The notes: generated by a model from the sequence alone, not told the origin. DNA of 64,000 nucleotides from Isoetes taiwanensis (GCA_021234155.1 JAJEKV010000020.1:14753268-14817267), one strand, 5' to 3'. Shown: positions 20,129 through 32,327, counted from the first letter of the stretch. Program-made: numbers and translations.

Positions 20129-21154
20129 CTAAGTATGGGTTCCTCTAAGCATACCAGTAATGCCCAACAGGCCCAACAAATGCCAACCCAAACAATGCAC
20201 ATGTTGCAGTTCTCCTCAAATCAAGCCTCTCCTTTTCACTATTTTCCTGTTTGGATACAACTCCCATGTAAGAAACATTCATCAATTTACACTTTCTGGT
20301 TAAAGCTTATACAAATGATAATGCTAGTTATGAAATTTCAAGTGAACTAAGAACTGCAATAAAAATCCTCTCTCAGCAAACAGGAAACTCTGATCTAGCC
20401 CAATTGCTTTCTTTCGTCGAAGAACAAGGCTTGCAGTTGTACTATGATAATCCTCTCTAATGAGATCATGCTACCAAGATTTTCATGTGATCTGATTAGA
20501 GAAATCTCTTCACTTCAAAGTTATATAAGTAGGATGGAGACAAAAATTAGCACCGTTAGTTATAAGTCAAGATGTATAGGAACGTTTCATTTCAATGGCA
20601 CTATGCTTAAAAGGATATTAAACATGAGAAGGACAAGCAGTTAAATTTACAAAGAACTACAATGGCAATACACTAAGAGCAAATTAAAACAAATCCTTTC
20701 AGTATTAGCAATAAAAAGACAACAGGTAATCCTTTGGGATAACAGACCCATTTTTATGCTGCGAATAAATTAAGACTGAAAGAAAAATGTTCTCAACCCC
20801 TGTGACTATAAGATTTATGAAAAAGTCAAGTTTAAAAAACAGGAATGACATGTAGGAAAGGTCTAGAAAGTAACCCCTAAACCCTCATCTGTAGAACTGC
20901 TTGCTTGCAAATGCTTCGTTGTATATACATTAACTTTTTGGCCTATCAAGTCCCCTGTGCTTCATATGATTCCTGACGAAATAATCTGAGTACGTAGAGG
21001 GTTTGCTGTTAATTGTGATTGATACCAAGTCCAGACACGTCTGAGACCACTAAATCTCATTGCTTCTGTGAAAAACTGCACAACCTTATTATACACTTCT
21101 ATGGAACAGATTGCCATTCTTTTTATATTAGTAGCATATCTACGCAAAGCAATG
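20129..21154. other. Probable intron between two minus-strand exons
   Basis: About 1 kb of AT-rich DNA with no other exon recognised, between the putative first exon (about 21155-21404) and the exon at 19805-20128. Confidence 0.4.
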
Positions 21155-21404
21155 GTTCGAGAAGGAAAGGAGCCAATGACATAAACACATTTAAAAACTT
21201 AACATGCCTTTGTTTCACCTCCGCAGTAGCTGTCTTCTGATCAAAGTCTCCAATTAAAAACATTGGCACCGCCAAAATAGTCACAAATGCAATTACAAGG
21301 AGGATCATAAATAACAGCTTCAGAGAGAAGTGCCACCAAACTATCCGCCTTTTTCCATCCATTTCCTTGATGGAGCCTTCTGTCAGAGGCACCGGAGCCA
21401 TCAT
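21155..21404 (-). CDS. Putative first exon of the GUX-like gene: type II membrane anchor
   Basis: Minus-strand frame starting MMAPVPLTEG with a basic, charged cytosolic segment (KEMDGKRRIVWW) and then a strong hydrophobic helix LLFMILLVIAFVTILAVPMF, then a polar stalk (DQKTATAEVKQRH). This short-cytosolic-tail, single-anchor layout is that of Golgi type II glycosyltransferases and fits exon 1 of the gene whose next exon is at 19805-20128. The frame is open upstream to 21524, so an earlier Met is possible; the exact 5' splice site near 21155-21180 is not certain. Confidence 0.45.
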
Positions 21405-22568
21405 GCACGAATCCGAACACAGCCAAGCAAGAATCGGACTTTCAAGCTTTGTAAACAATACCTCTACTAAGTAAGCAGCTGTATTTGCTTCCATCCTAGC
21501 ATAAGGAAACTGCTGACTAGCCAATTAAGCTTCAGAATAGCGGATTATTGAAGAACTCAGAAAACCCAAGGTGTCTATCAACCAACTTCACGGCTTTTCA
21601 AAAGCTATGGCAATGAAAGCCTTCAATGGCATACGGGCACCCATTATGTATGTTGTAGCATGACGAGAATTAGTAATGCTGAATAGTACGCTTCAGAGCT
21701 TAAACCACTAGTACTAGTCCGGTGGAAGGATCGCGATACATAAACTGCATGGTTTCCTGTCCCCATAAAAAAACATCGTTGCTCTGTCCTCTAACCCTAA
21801 AATCCCTTCTTCCACTTCCACGAACCCTAAAGTAAAGGGTCTCCATACTGCATGTATTTTTGGGAGTAAAAGATAGATAGATAGATAGATAAAAGAGATA
21901 AGTTATTTGTGAAGGAATAAAAACCATTGTAAAACCATAGATAATATGCATGCACTCTAGATATACTGATTAGTATGCCTCGTGCAATACGCCCATGAAA
22001 TCATATGAAAACCATGCCAAAAAGCGTATAAAATAACAAAAAAAACCCATGTTATAATGCTAGATATAGAGCATACAATTGCCGTCATAGCTTTCTATCA
22101 GCTAGTCTCAGTTACAAACAGCTTGTTGCCCCCAACATAATTACTTCAACAACCAACTCCAAGGTTCCATCCATTAGTCTCTATCATATTATAATCTATG
22201 CCCTTAGATCAGCGATTGCATGTCTCATTATGTCTATGCTGGCAATGCTACCCATATGGCTCTCTTGGTAGAACAATATTAAAACAAGCAAGAAGAGTGT
22301 AGCTTAAACATATCTAACTAATTGTGCAGGTAGAGGACCTTATTTGGCCAATGAAGTGCAAGATAATAGGCATCTGATGAGCACAACCATAGCTACTATT
22401 AAAATTAACGGTAAGAAAATCACCTTCAAAGCAGGTGAATCCATCACTGGAAAGTCGCGATACAAGGCGAGCAGAAGCTGTGGCATTGTGCATATGCAAC
22501 AACGCAGAACACAGGCCGTGTAACGAGAACCTGCCCATTTGCTGGCCTCAAATTTTGCTTCATATCTA
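21405..22568. other. Non-coding; possible promoter side of the GUX-like gene
   Basis: Contains a (GATA)n microsatellite at 21871-21890. No convincing TATA box could be assigned. No other gene recognised. Confidence 0.35.
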
Positions 22569-22675
22569 ACAGTGCTGAGAATATATGGATGCACAAATGA
22601 CGTGATCGACTTGCTAACCTCCCCCTTCAGATAGGCTTCAGATGGAAGATGGGAAGGCTAGATACTAAATCCCAG
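22569..22675. repeat. Dispersed duplication E, copy 2
   Basis: Near-identical to 14480-14575 but with an extra 11 bases (a CTTCAGATAGG partial repeat) before GATGGAAGATGGGAAGG. It directly abuts dispersed repeat C at 22681. Confidence 0.85.
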
Positions 22676-22680
22676 AGCAG

Positions 22681-22861
22681 GCCTCTCTGGTTAGCCAGTT
22701 TCAAGAGTGGCTGCCCAACAACGAAAACGACCGAGAGTTTACAGCCAATAATGGGTTTTGAGCAGTCATAGGCATATTCCAAGCATATACTGGCATATAC
22801 CTATAATATGCCACAAACCCACATAAACAAGGGTTTGCCCCCTTAGGGGCAACCCAAAAAT
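22681..22861. repeat. Dispersed repeat C, copy 1 (inverted)
   Basis: About 180 bp from CCTCTCTGGTTAGCC to CTTAGGGGCAACCCAAAAA, nearly the reverse complement of 28747-28925. It includes GGCATATAC-type words. Small non-autonomous element or terminal fragment. Confidence 0.8.
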
Positions 22862-22984
22862 AGGTACAACCATGGCAGGTGAGCACCCCCTAAGAAATGT
22901 CCCTAAAAAGCAAAAAACACCCATTAGACGTTAGGAACCCTAAACAAATATATGAGAAAAAAGAAAACATCACCAAGAGGTGGA

Positions 22985-23130
22985 AAAAGAAAAAATAGCA
23001 TCGGGTGGAAATCATCTAGCATCACCCAACGGGTGGAAATATATAGATAGCATCATCAAATGGATGAAAAACAATTAGCAATAGCCATCGGATGGAAACA
23101 AGCATCACACAATGGGTGATGCTTTTTTTT
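22985..23130. repeat. Degenerate short tandem repeat
   Basis: Variants of GGGTGGAAA-N-AGCATCA repeat four or five times with irregular spacing (22999-23118), followed by a run of GATGA/TGATG words to about 23290. Confidence 0.55.
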
Positions 23131-25485
23131 TTGGGGGATGATTTTCTTGATGAATTATATGACAATTTTTTTGTGCCTATTTTAATGATTTTTGTGATGA
23201 TTCTACTGACGATCTTCATGATGATTGATATCTGATGACTTATATGATGAATATTCTGACAAATAATCTGACGATTTTTTTGATGCCAAATTGATGCAAA
23301 GCTGTCATCCTCTTGTAGTGAGCTATATGCATGCAAAGTGGAAGACATGAATGATCTTAAGAAGTATCACAAAGCTATTTCTATATATACCTTCAATCAC
23401 AGAGTGTTTAGGGGTCTCATACAAACACAATATGACTTTGTTATGCAAAAATCCCATAGTGGTAACCAACACATCAGAATGCAACCCTTAAGGGATTGTA
23501 ACCTCTTCAGTTTTATCCCCATATTCCCATAGGCATCCATCAATTCATATAGCACTAACACACACACTAAAAGAGCGGATCCATAATGGGTACTAACCTC
23601 ACCATGTTTTATCCCATATACTATAGACATCCGTTAAATCACATCAAAGGCAGATAAAGCGTTTTTAGCATCCACTAGAGACCAACTAATATGAGACACA
23701 CAAATAACACTAACAGTGCTCTATAGATCTTGCCTTTGTTTCATATCCTCGTGAGGACAAGGTCATACTTGGGTGTTTGATGAGGATTTGGTAGTTTATT
23801 GGAGGGTACTTTTGTTGATGGTCCATTGGAGCTCTATAGTCTATCAAGATCTGCATAGAATGTTTATACTAACTAGAAACGTGTGCCCCGTGATGCCGGG
23901 CATTAATCGTGGACGTGTAGAATGGATAAACATAATAGGATATGTAGGTGGAATAAAAAATAGTAAATGTACATGGATGTAATGGAGTGACAGGTGTGAA
24001 GGGTTTATGAATATCAAAATATGGGGTAGACAGAAAAGCACAATGTGGAATAGAATGGGTAGACATAATCGGATGCATAAAGTTTAGGATGCTTGTGATA
24101 ATTTAGGGTTTTTTGAAGATTATGTGGTCAATACAATTGCAATTGGATGTTGTCTATATGTCTGAGTGGAAGACGTGCGTGGGTAGTGTAGTGTAGTTTG
24201 TAGGGGTGTGTTTTGTGTGTGACTTAGTAGTATCTATCTAGGGTAATAGTAATGTGTGTATTTTTGCATAGCCATTGAGTGTGCATGCATTCGAGAGTCC
24301 AGTTAGCATTGTTCATGTTTAAAAGCATTGTATTTGATATAAAAATAATACTTGGGAACTCAACATTTTGGAATTGCTTCTGTCTTTGGAAGTTGCAGAT
24401 TTTCTTCATGCGATTTGATGACATGGTTGATACAAATTTTTGTCTTTCAATCATGCTACATCCTCTCAGTTCTTCAAAATTTATGATATGTGGGTCCCCA
24501 AACTCCTCTAAACTCCTAAACACACAGACCCTAAATTCATAAACCCTAAACCAATGCCAGCTATTAGTGCTTGTGCCTTGGTTTAAAAATGATCTCATAT
24601 AACCATTCATTATAGGGGTACATTTTTCAATAGTTTATAAAATAAAGATTCATAGATATTTCGGTGGTCTAATGAGTGCATATGTTAAGGTTGAGAATAG
24701 CAATTAAATATGTAAATGCTTTGTATCCCAAAAATGTCACATACAATAAACATAAGTGTCAGGAAAATATTACATGATCATTCAGCTTAAGAAAGCTTAA
24801 GAAAGAAAAACACGTTTGGGAGAGTTGAAGGCGTAAGAAAGACACCTATCTTGAATTGTGAGAGACACAATAGTATCGCATCTAAGACATTGTGTTATTA
24901 TCAAAGATGCAACAAAGACATCACATTTGCCGCATGGAATAAGTTACTATGACATGCATCAAATTTGAAAGAATTGATACCATGGGCTTCAAGTAAGGCA
25001 TGGCATTTGCTCATTCTTATGAATCATAAAATTGTAGGACATTCTATTCTGCAGCATGAACTTGCACTTGCATGTTTCATAAATTCCATAACCCTTAACA
25101 TCATGAATATTCTAACCCTTAATAGTACATGACCACTCTAGCCAATGCACTTATAAAAATGTATTATTAAAGTTAAAAGGTGTCTTATATGCCAATAGCA
25201 CCTTAGGTTGCACTTATTTATCAATTAATTCCTTTTGTTTGGAAAACCCAACATCCACCAACCCAACAACACTATAATGCTTATACCTCGGAAGAAAATC
25301 TCTCCGTTTGACTTTTATTCAAGAGTTTTCCTTGCTCCAAACAATATTAATTATCTATATCATTCACTTACATGGCAATTATCCTGAATCACCAAGAGTT
25401 AAATTATTTTGAGATTTTAAAACAGCCATCCAATCCTACACATTATATTAACCATAACTCCATCTTTTCGCATCTTCACTTCAGT
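23131..25485. other. Non-coding, no recognised gene
   Basis: Long AT-rich stretch. The longest frames (128 codons minus at 24224-24610, 108 codons minus at 23022-23348) lack any domain likeness. No repeat units or RNA genes could be supported. Confidence 0.4.
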
Positions 25486-27964
25486 TCACTGAGGAGGGCA
25501 CTTACTATCATTCACTAATCTGATGGCTTCATATGTGTTAAATCCATTCAGCTCAAAATACTCTGGTGTATCCTTATCAATGGAGCTTGTTCCACTGGTG
25601 CTAGAGCATGGGATGCTTCTTGGAGTTCTTTCTCCATTGTCATCAACAACCCAGCTTATCTGAATGATCTGAAACAAATAAATGGCAAAACTGCACAAAT
25701 TAGTACTGAAACAATACAAGATAAATATATTAAGAGAATTACGTAAAGGTACTTTATAGCTATATGAACATTTGTCGTATTCAGTTTAAATCTTTCTAGA
25801 TCACAAGCTGCATTTATCTTTATGCTACAATAGACTAACCACGATAAGCGTCCCGATTTGCTTGCTGGTTTCTGTACATGCACATGCAGAATTGTAAATT
25901 CAACAATTATAAAAAATGTAGTGTAAATATTAGTAAAGTATATGGAACTACTGGAAAGCTTTAGCATTAACCTATTGGGAATCGAGCTAAGAACTTTTAT
26001 CTTGAATATCTCAAAGAGTATAGGAAAACAAATAGAAGCCTCAAGGATATTAAACTCCTAAACATTAAGTTTAGTTGTAATCTCAAACTGCACGTTTTGT
26101 TAAATGCATAAAAAAGATTCATTGATAACTATCAACATCTGTGATTCCCAACACAGGAACAGGAACAATACTATCAACATCTGTGATTCCCAATACAGCT
26201 GGAAAAGTCTAACCTTGAAAAGTGGATGCAATGCTAATACTATAACCATGTCATGGGATAGGCTAAAGTTGGCCAGAGCTACTACGTTGAAAGATGAAAG
26301 CCATTTATGAAAGAATACCTATATCCAGAACGTCCATGCCATCGAATGCTTCCAGTTTTTTATTGCAACAGCCATAGAAGAAGAGAATTCCATTCTGGCC
26401 AACACAGAGATACGTGGAGCTAACTCGCTCCCCGTGGTTTGAGACCTCACCCAAAACTTGGTTTCTATGATTACAAAATAGAAATATGTTTAAGAGAAAA
26501 CTTTGGAAACATAAATGGGAAATTGGATTTGTAAGCTTAACAGGTTGGAATCATCATTGATATACCTAAGTCAAGGTAGTGGAAATCATTGAAGTGCTGG
26601 CGATTGTCTGTGAAACCACGAAACACAAAAGATATTTGTTAAGACCATTCCAGAATTCATCATTATCAACTGTCAAAAGAGCCAAATGACATTCTAGATG
26701 CATGAACACCAAATGCGGATAATTTTTAACTGCAATAAGAAGAGTGAAGTTGGATTGTGGGACAAACTGATCAGATGGTGACTTGTAAACTGAGAATATA
26801 TCAGCAAAGCGAATGACAAAAATAGCACGTTACAATTTTCAAAGGAAGCCGAAAAGGAATGAGTACAGATTACACCCTCACAACATATTTCATTTCATCT
26901 CCCCTCTTCTTTACTTGCACCTGCCATTACATTGCATTTGTCAAAATCATATGCTGAACAAAATGAGAGAAAGTTGAACCATCACCTATGTGCTATTTTC
27001 AACACAATACCAGCTATTATAAGTCCACCATTGAAGTGTTGGCGACTGTCCATGAAACCACCAAACACACAAGATATTTGTCAAAACCATTCTAGAATTC
27101 ATTATTATCAACTATCAAAAGAGCCAGATGACATTTTGGATGTTTAGCAAGCACCTGCGTGAATACCAAATGTGAATTATTTTTAACCTCCAATAAGAAG
27201 AGTGAAGCTGCGTTCTTAAATATTAATATCCCGTGCGACAAACTGATCAAATGGTGATTTGAAAGCTGAGAATATATCAGCAAAGCCAATGACAAAAATA
27301 GCACGTTACAATTTTCAAAGGAAGCAGTAAAGGGATGAGTACAGATTATACCCTCACAACATATTTCATTTCATCTTCCCTCTTCCTTACTTGCACATGC
27401 CATTACATTGCACTTGTCAAAATCATATGCTGAAACAAAATGAGAGAAAGTTGCACCATCACTTGTGTGCTATTTTCAACACAATACCAGCTATTATAAG
27501 TCCACTGCAGATATTTAAAAATAATGCTAATAGATAAATATGTTTTTGTTAAAGACCTATAACTTGTCTACCATCTTCCAGATTGACATTGTTTTTGCCA
27601 TGGGATACAAAAATCAAGATCCGAGTGAGTGCAATAGATCTTCAAGCATACAGTGTGTTCTGATATGAAGAACCCAACTTCTTAAACACTGAAGTCTTGG
27701 TCAGCAAACATTACCATCACCACCGTATTCAAAAAGGACTTTTTCGCCAGCTCTTCAATGCCATCCGCCTGCAGAGAAATCTCATCATTCACATCAGATC
27801 AATTTAGCAAAGCCCACTGTGGCTGCATCGATCTTGATTCAAATTGATGGCACTTACAATTCAGAATATTCGTCCAAGCTTGGGTTTAATGCCTTTATAG
27901 CTATTTCCAGAAGGAACACCACTGGAACTGCTCCATTAACTTCGTCTTCAGCTTCTTCCAGCAT
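25486..27964 (-). CDS. Unrecognised multi-exon gene (3' part well supported)
   Basis: Exons read on the minus strand: 27858-27964 (MLEEAEDEVNGAVPVVFLLE, donor GTAAGTG); 27715-27768 (DGIEELAKKSFLNTVVM, CTGCAG acceptor, GTAATG donor); perhaps about 27575-27650 (ILIFVSHGKNNVNLED); 26319-26464 (QVLGEVSNHGERVSSTYLCV, then GILFFYGCC and LEAFDGMDVLDI); 26214-26281 (ALANFSLSHDMVIVLALHPL); 25486-25668 (ISWVVDDNGERTPRSIP and ending AIRLVNDSKCPPQ, stop). The 26319-26464 exon ends with one base that joins the two starting the next exon to make a Val codon, and that exon ends in phase 0 as the last needs; this agreement is good evidence for a real gene. I do not recognise the family. The join between the first two exons is not in phase, so the 5' half is uncertain or decayed. 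Confidence 0.5.
26587..27504. repeat. 442-bp tandem duplication, two diverged copies
   Basis: Copy A 26587-27028 and copy B 27029-27504 share long blocks: CATTGAAGTG, AACCATC/GTCAAAA, AGAATATATCAGCAAAGC, TAGCACGTTACAATTTTC and CAGCTATTATAAGTCCA. The second copy has a short insertion. The duplication lies in an intron of the minus-strand gene model at 25486-27964. Confidence 0.9.
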
Positions 27965-28746
27965 CGTGGATGCCCAACATAATGCAGACTGCCCTTCTTA
28001 GCAGACCATATCATAACTTAAACAAAGAGAAGAATAGAGTAGCAGAGGGTACCTTCGTTAATGGAGGTTGCCTTCGTAACAGAGGTTGCCGACACATCAA
28101 AAGCAACTTCGGCTTCTTAAATGGATTGCCAGATAAAGGTCAGCGCCTTGGATTAGTGATAAGTCTGCCATCGCCAAGCTTATGCTGCCACTAACCAATG
28201 TTCCATTGATGCCACAAAAATCAGTATAAACACCATGGTAAGAAAGATCTCTCAGTCAGGCAAGGCACCTTAGCATGGTACGGTATGCAAACATCCATTC
28301 CCGCAAGTTAGGATGCTACCACAACCTATGATCTATTCGTAGAAAATCCAAGGTTGTAGGCCGGAAACGGAGGCCGAAGAGAAAACATTTTGAGCCTGAA
28401 AGAAGATTCGAAATTGGTATGGAATACCGCCTGCGTCCTGCAAGAGGGGAAGGGAACGCCGCATGCGTCTGCACAGCGGCGTTCCAGGCACAAATATCAA
28501 TGCCATCCCATTTTAATAAAGAAGATATCAATCAAAAACTAAATTCCAACAAATATCAATGCCATCCCTCCTTCCCTAATCCTTAATGTGTTTTTATTTC
28601 TTGTCATGTTGGCCCATATCTGGCACAATAATAGGGGGTTTCAAGGGGATTTGATATGGATGTAAAAATAACATAGACCATGTCCCTAAAACAATTGAAT
28701 GGGTTGTATCTTGCCATCCAAGCTGCTGCTGCCCACAGAAAAAACA
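27965..28746. other. Upstream of the unrecognised minus-strand gene
   Basis: A 71-codon minus-strand frame at 28316-28531 (SLLKWDGIDICAWNAAV ...) lies in a GC-richer patch and might belong to a 5' exon or leader, but no splice phase supports it. A 28-bp phrase containing AAATATCAATGCCATCCC occurs twice (28491 and 28550). No promoter motif assigned. Confidence 0.35.
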
Positions 28747-28925
28747 TTTTTGGGTTGCCCCTAGGGGGGCAAACCCTTGTTTATGTGGGCTTTTGGCATA
28801 TCCTAGGTATATGCTAGAATATCTCTAGGATATGCTGGTGACTGCTAAAAACTTATGATTGGCTGTAAATGCTCGGTCACTTCTGTTGGTGGGCAGCCGC
28901 TCTCGAAACCGGCTAACCGGAGAGG
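28747..28925. repeat. Dispersed repeat C, copy 2
   Basis: From TTTTTGGGTTGCCCC to GGCTAACCGGAGAGG, about 180 bp, near-identical to the reverse complement of 22681-22861. Its right end falls exactly at the GPGCSS motif of the carboxypeptidase pseudogene. Confidence 0.8.
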
Positions 28926-30040
28926 ACCAGGATGCTCATCAGTGGGCACAGGAGGATTTACAGAGCTTGGCCCCTTTTATCCAGATAGCACCGGCACTGG
29001 ATTGATCCGAAATTCTCATTCGTGGAATAGAGGTCAGGAAACTTTATGTTTATTTAATCGAAGCCTCTAAAATATTCTTTAAATTCATTTGCTTATGGAA
29101 TGTGGATCTTCTTCAGCATCCAACACCACTTCAGATTCTTATGATGATAAACGAACAGGTTAGAATTTCTGGCTAGACATGTCACTTATTTTTGTTTCTA
29201 TTTGTAGATACACAAGTATGTTCTCTCGTTTTATGCAAAAGAGATACTTTGACGCTTCCTTGTCGCTTGGTTCAAAATGTTTCCAGAGTATAAAGATAGA
29301 GATTTCTATATGTCCGGAGAAAGCTATGCAGTATGATAAGTCTGCAAACGTGTGTTTTATAATGGAAAAAAGGACGTTAACATACCATGTACTTGTAGGG
29401 CATTATATTCCCCAGCTTGCAAGTGCGATTCTAAAATATTCTAGTATTCCTGGGCACTATAAATTTAAGTTGAAGGGTATAGTGGTAAGTGATATTTGCA
29501 GAGATTACTATTACATCATATTTACATTTGTCACATCGTGGTTTGCTTCATGACTTCAATATTTTTTTCGTTCCGATGGGTAATCCTTCATTAAATGCTT
29601 TTGAATTGATAATAAGGCAACTTACATTCACCTCTGGATACATGGTCTGATCTACGATCGGACATATGAAGGGTTGTTGAAGTCGTGTGAGCCATGTCTT
29701 CCATAGACTGCAAATTATATGTGCATCGTGCCCAAGACAAGGTTGGAGATTACATAAACAGCTATGATGTCTTGGCAGATGTGTGTGTTGAACCTCAAAA
29801 CCAATATCATCAAATTATCTTGATGAAGACCGTAAGGAAACTTTTTGTTGTTTTTCTTTTTTCACCTCTTCTTTAATTAATAGTTTTTTTGTCTTTGTTA
29901 AAAAGAAATGGGATGAGGTTCAAAGCGGATGCTTGCATATTTAGAGATGCACATATATCACAACCTTCACGAAAAAAGCTTTGCATACTAATACAACAGG
30001 GGTTGCCTTATCCTTGGAAAACTTGTGACAAAACCCTCAT
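28924..30040 (+). pseudogene. Serine carboxypeptidase-like (SCPL) pseudogene
   Basis: Peptidase family S10 / SCPL acyltransferase family, secreted or vacuolar enzymes. Pieces follow the family order in several frames: GPGCSSVGTGGFTELGPFYP (oxyanion-hole region) and NSHSWNR; a decayed NTTSDSYDD exon (29113-29158); FLVAWFKMFPEYKDRDFYM then SGESYA with the catalytic Ser codon at 29322-29324; GHYIPQLASAIL and FKLKGIV; GNPSLN; LWIHGLIYDRTYEGLLKSC; GDYINSYDVLADVC; and a last piece around LPYPWKTC. Frameshifts, a stop before FLVAW and a splice-phase mismatch after GESYA (intron 29331-29398) show it is dead. The first ~80 residues and the catalytic Asp/His region downstream are not found; repeat C replaces the DNA just before GPGCSS. 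Confidence 0.92.
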
Positions 30041-32170
30041 TCGAGCATAGGAAAATTAATCTATTGAGATGGTAACAAGACATTTAAGAATAAGCTGTAA
30101 TGTTATATTCATATATGTAACCGACAAAGCCACTTGAGGTAGTAAGCAACCAAGCATTACTAGCGGCGGCCAGAATGGTTTGGCCATCGGGCTTCTAAGT
30201 GGAGGGAAAAATGTTTACGATGAGCCGGTGATTGATAAATCTAACAAAATCGTCAAAAAGGTACTTTTATCTAATGTCATTGGAGATGCTATTGCTTCCG
30301 AAAGTAACATATGTCCTTTCGGGTTGGGAAAGAATGGTGCTTTCTGATTTTATTTCTTGGTCCCTCTAATCTTCTAGAAACTCAAAAGACCTTTTCACGG
30401 TCTCCAAGAAGCTCATTGTGTCCCCATTGTCAAGACATTAGTTTTCAACAAAGTACCAGAAAAGGTATGGGAATGTCAAATTTCTTGTTTAACATAATTA
30501 TACTCATTGTAAAACCAATGTCTGTCCTCTATTTGCAAAGTACTTCTAACTACTTCCACGATCATTGTCGCTTTTGTCAAACTCCCAACCTTTTCTGCCG
30601 TGCTTCAATGCGTAGAATCTCAGCTGTTGGTAAAGGGTTTTTCATGCCATATAAATTGTTCCCGAACTAAGTTTCTTATGGGCCTCCTTCTATAAGCATA
30701 TTTGTAAACAAAAACTCGTCTATGACACATGGCAAATATTTCTCATTTGTTATATTATGTCCTACTGAATAAGTGACCATAGGATCTCATAATTTGCACA
30801 ATGCTCTCTCGCTTAAGTCAAAGCAGTCCACACACTAGTCCATGTGGTCGTTTTGTTGTAATAGGAATTTATTTTTGCTTTTTCCACGTGTTAAGTCCCC
30901 GGATTGATAGTATTGAAAAGAACGGAGATTCAAGCGGATCATTTTGCAACACCTATCTCGCCACGAGACTTTAAAGTTGCATTTGGCTTCATTAAGGACT
31001 TGTTACTGAAGAAGATCAAAAGCCAATCTTGTTTTGAATTTTTCTCTAACCTCCGGGAAAGAGCGGGCTCATCTTCCGATCGATGATGATGAAAACCCTC
31101 TCCTCACTTGATGGTTTTCTCGTTTAGGTTTAGTCTTTGTAAAAAAACTGTTTCCAACAGAAACTATGAAATTGCCCTTTTGAGATATCTCGTAAAAATA
31201 TGGAAAATTGGTTACAAAATTAAATACAGAAATGGAAATGCTATAGTGCAAGCAATGTTAAAATAATGTGTATTCAGATTCTAGGTAAATCATGGAGGAA
31301 GGGGTGCATAAGTTGGCTTGCAAGACTTGGTACACCTCGAGACTAATCTATTATGGAAATTACATAGAACCCAAAGGATAGGATCTGGCTACAGTACAAA
31401 ATTAGAACTTAGAATGGTATGGGGGCACATGATTTTTTAACCAAAGGCTAGATTAGCCTTCCAACTGATTAACTGCTGATACCTATTTTATTGTACTCTG
31501 CCTATAACTTTCTTCCTTAAAGTTACACATATTCCTGCCCCAAAACACAGCATTACCTAATAATAAGGCCATTCAATCCATGAACTTAGACAACATAATT
31601 GAATTGAATGAAGACATGAAATTTTTCTCTGCAAGCCTTTGGAACGGTTTATGGCCGCCAAGATTGCTGATATAAATGGGAACATTATGAGCAAATGTCA
31701 AGGAGAAATACTTTTGCTACACATATGCTCCACATAAGCATTTGAAATGATTAGTTCAAATTACAACATTTCACAACTAGCTTGTTATGTGCAAGAAAAA
31801 TGCTTGTTTTAACAAGCATCAGCTAATAGATGGACGATGTGCTAGCTCAGGGTTCTTCATAATGGGCTATACAATAATGGCTCTTAAGCAGAGTATCTTG
31901 TTATAGGCCCACATCCAAGATGATTAGAAGCTTAGAGTGCAATTGTTATGACCCCTTGAAGAGGCCAAGTCTGGCTACCACCAACGAAATCATCATTCTT
32001 GCTTCTCGTCTTTCGATATGTTCAAGGTTTGAATGGAACCAATGGATTGTGTTTCTTTTTCCTATTTGCAACATTCAATTTGTGAGTTATTAGCGTATTT
32101 GAATGCCTTGCCTTATGAATTATGAATTGGGCATGGAAATAGCATTCCACTGATATGTTTGAGTCCAGTA
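30041..32170. other. Non-coding, no recognised gene
   Basis: AT-rich. A 119-codon plus-strand frame (30311-30670) and a 60-codon frame (30904-31086) have no family likeness. The C-terminal SCPL region with its Asp and His motifs was looked for here and not found. Confidence 0.4.
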
Positions 32171-32254
32171 TTTTGGGTTGCCCCTAAGGGGAAAACCCTC
32201 ATCCATGTGGGTTTGTGGCATATTCCAAGTATATGTCAGTATATGCTCGAAAAC
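32171..32254. repeat. Dispersed repeat C, copy 3 (partial)
   Basis: TTTTGGGTTGCCCCTAAGGG, then CATGTGGGTTTGTGGCATAT and AGTATATG: the left half of repeat C only. Confidence 0.75.
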
Positions 32255-32282
32255 ATGACTTTGAAGTGTGATTTAAGCCATT

Positions 32283-32327
32283 TCACTCTCGGGTCACGGA
32301 GGGCAACCCTCCGTGCGCAGCACCTTG
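32283..32327. repeat. Dispersed repeat D, copy 3
   Basis: CACTCTCGGGTCACGGAGGG, CAACCCTCCGTGCGCAGC and ACCTTG; includes the inverted pair GGAGGG / CCCTCC. Same pattern as 10701-10748 and, inverted, 13511-13560. Confidence 0.65.

Noticed and set aside
22999-23290. GATGA-rich and GGGTGGAAA repeats as a CRISPR-like or regulatory array
   Set aside because: Units are degenerate and unevenly spaced and the genome is a plant nuclear one; a decayed simple repeat explains it.
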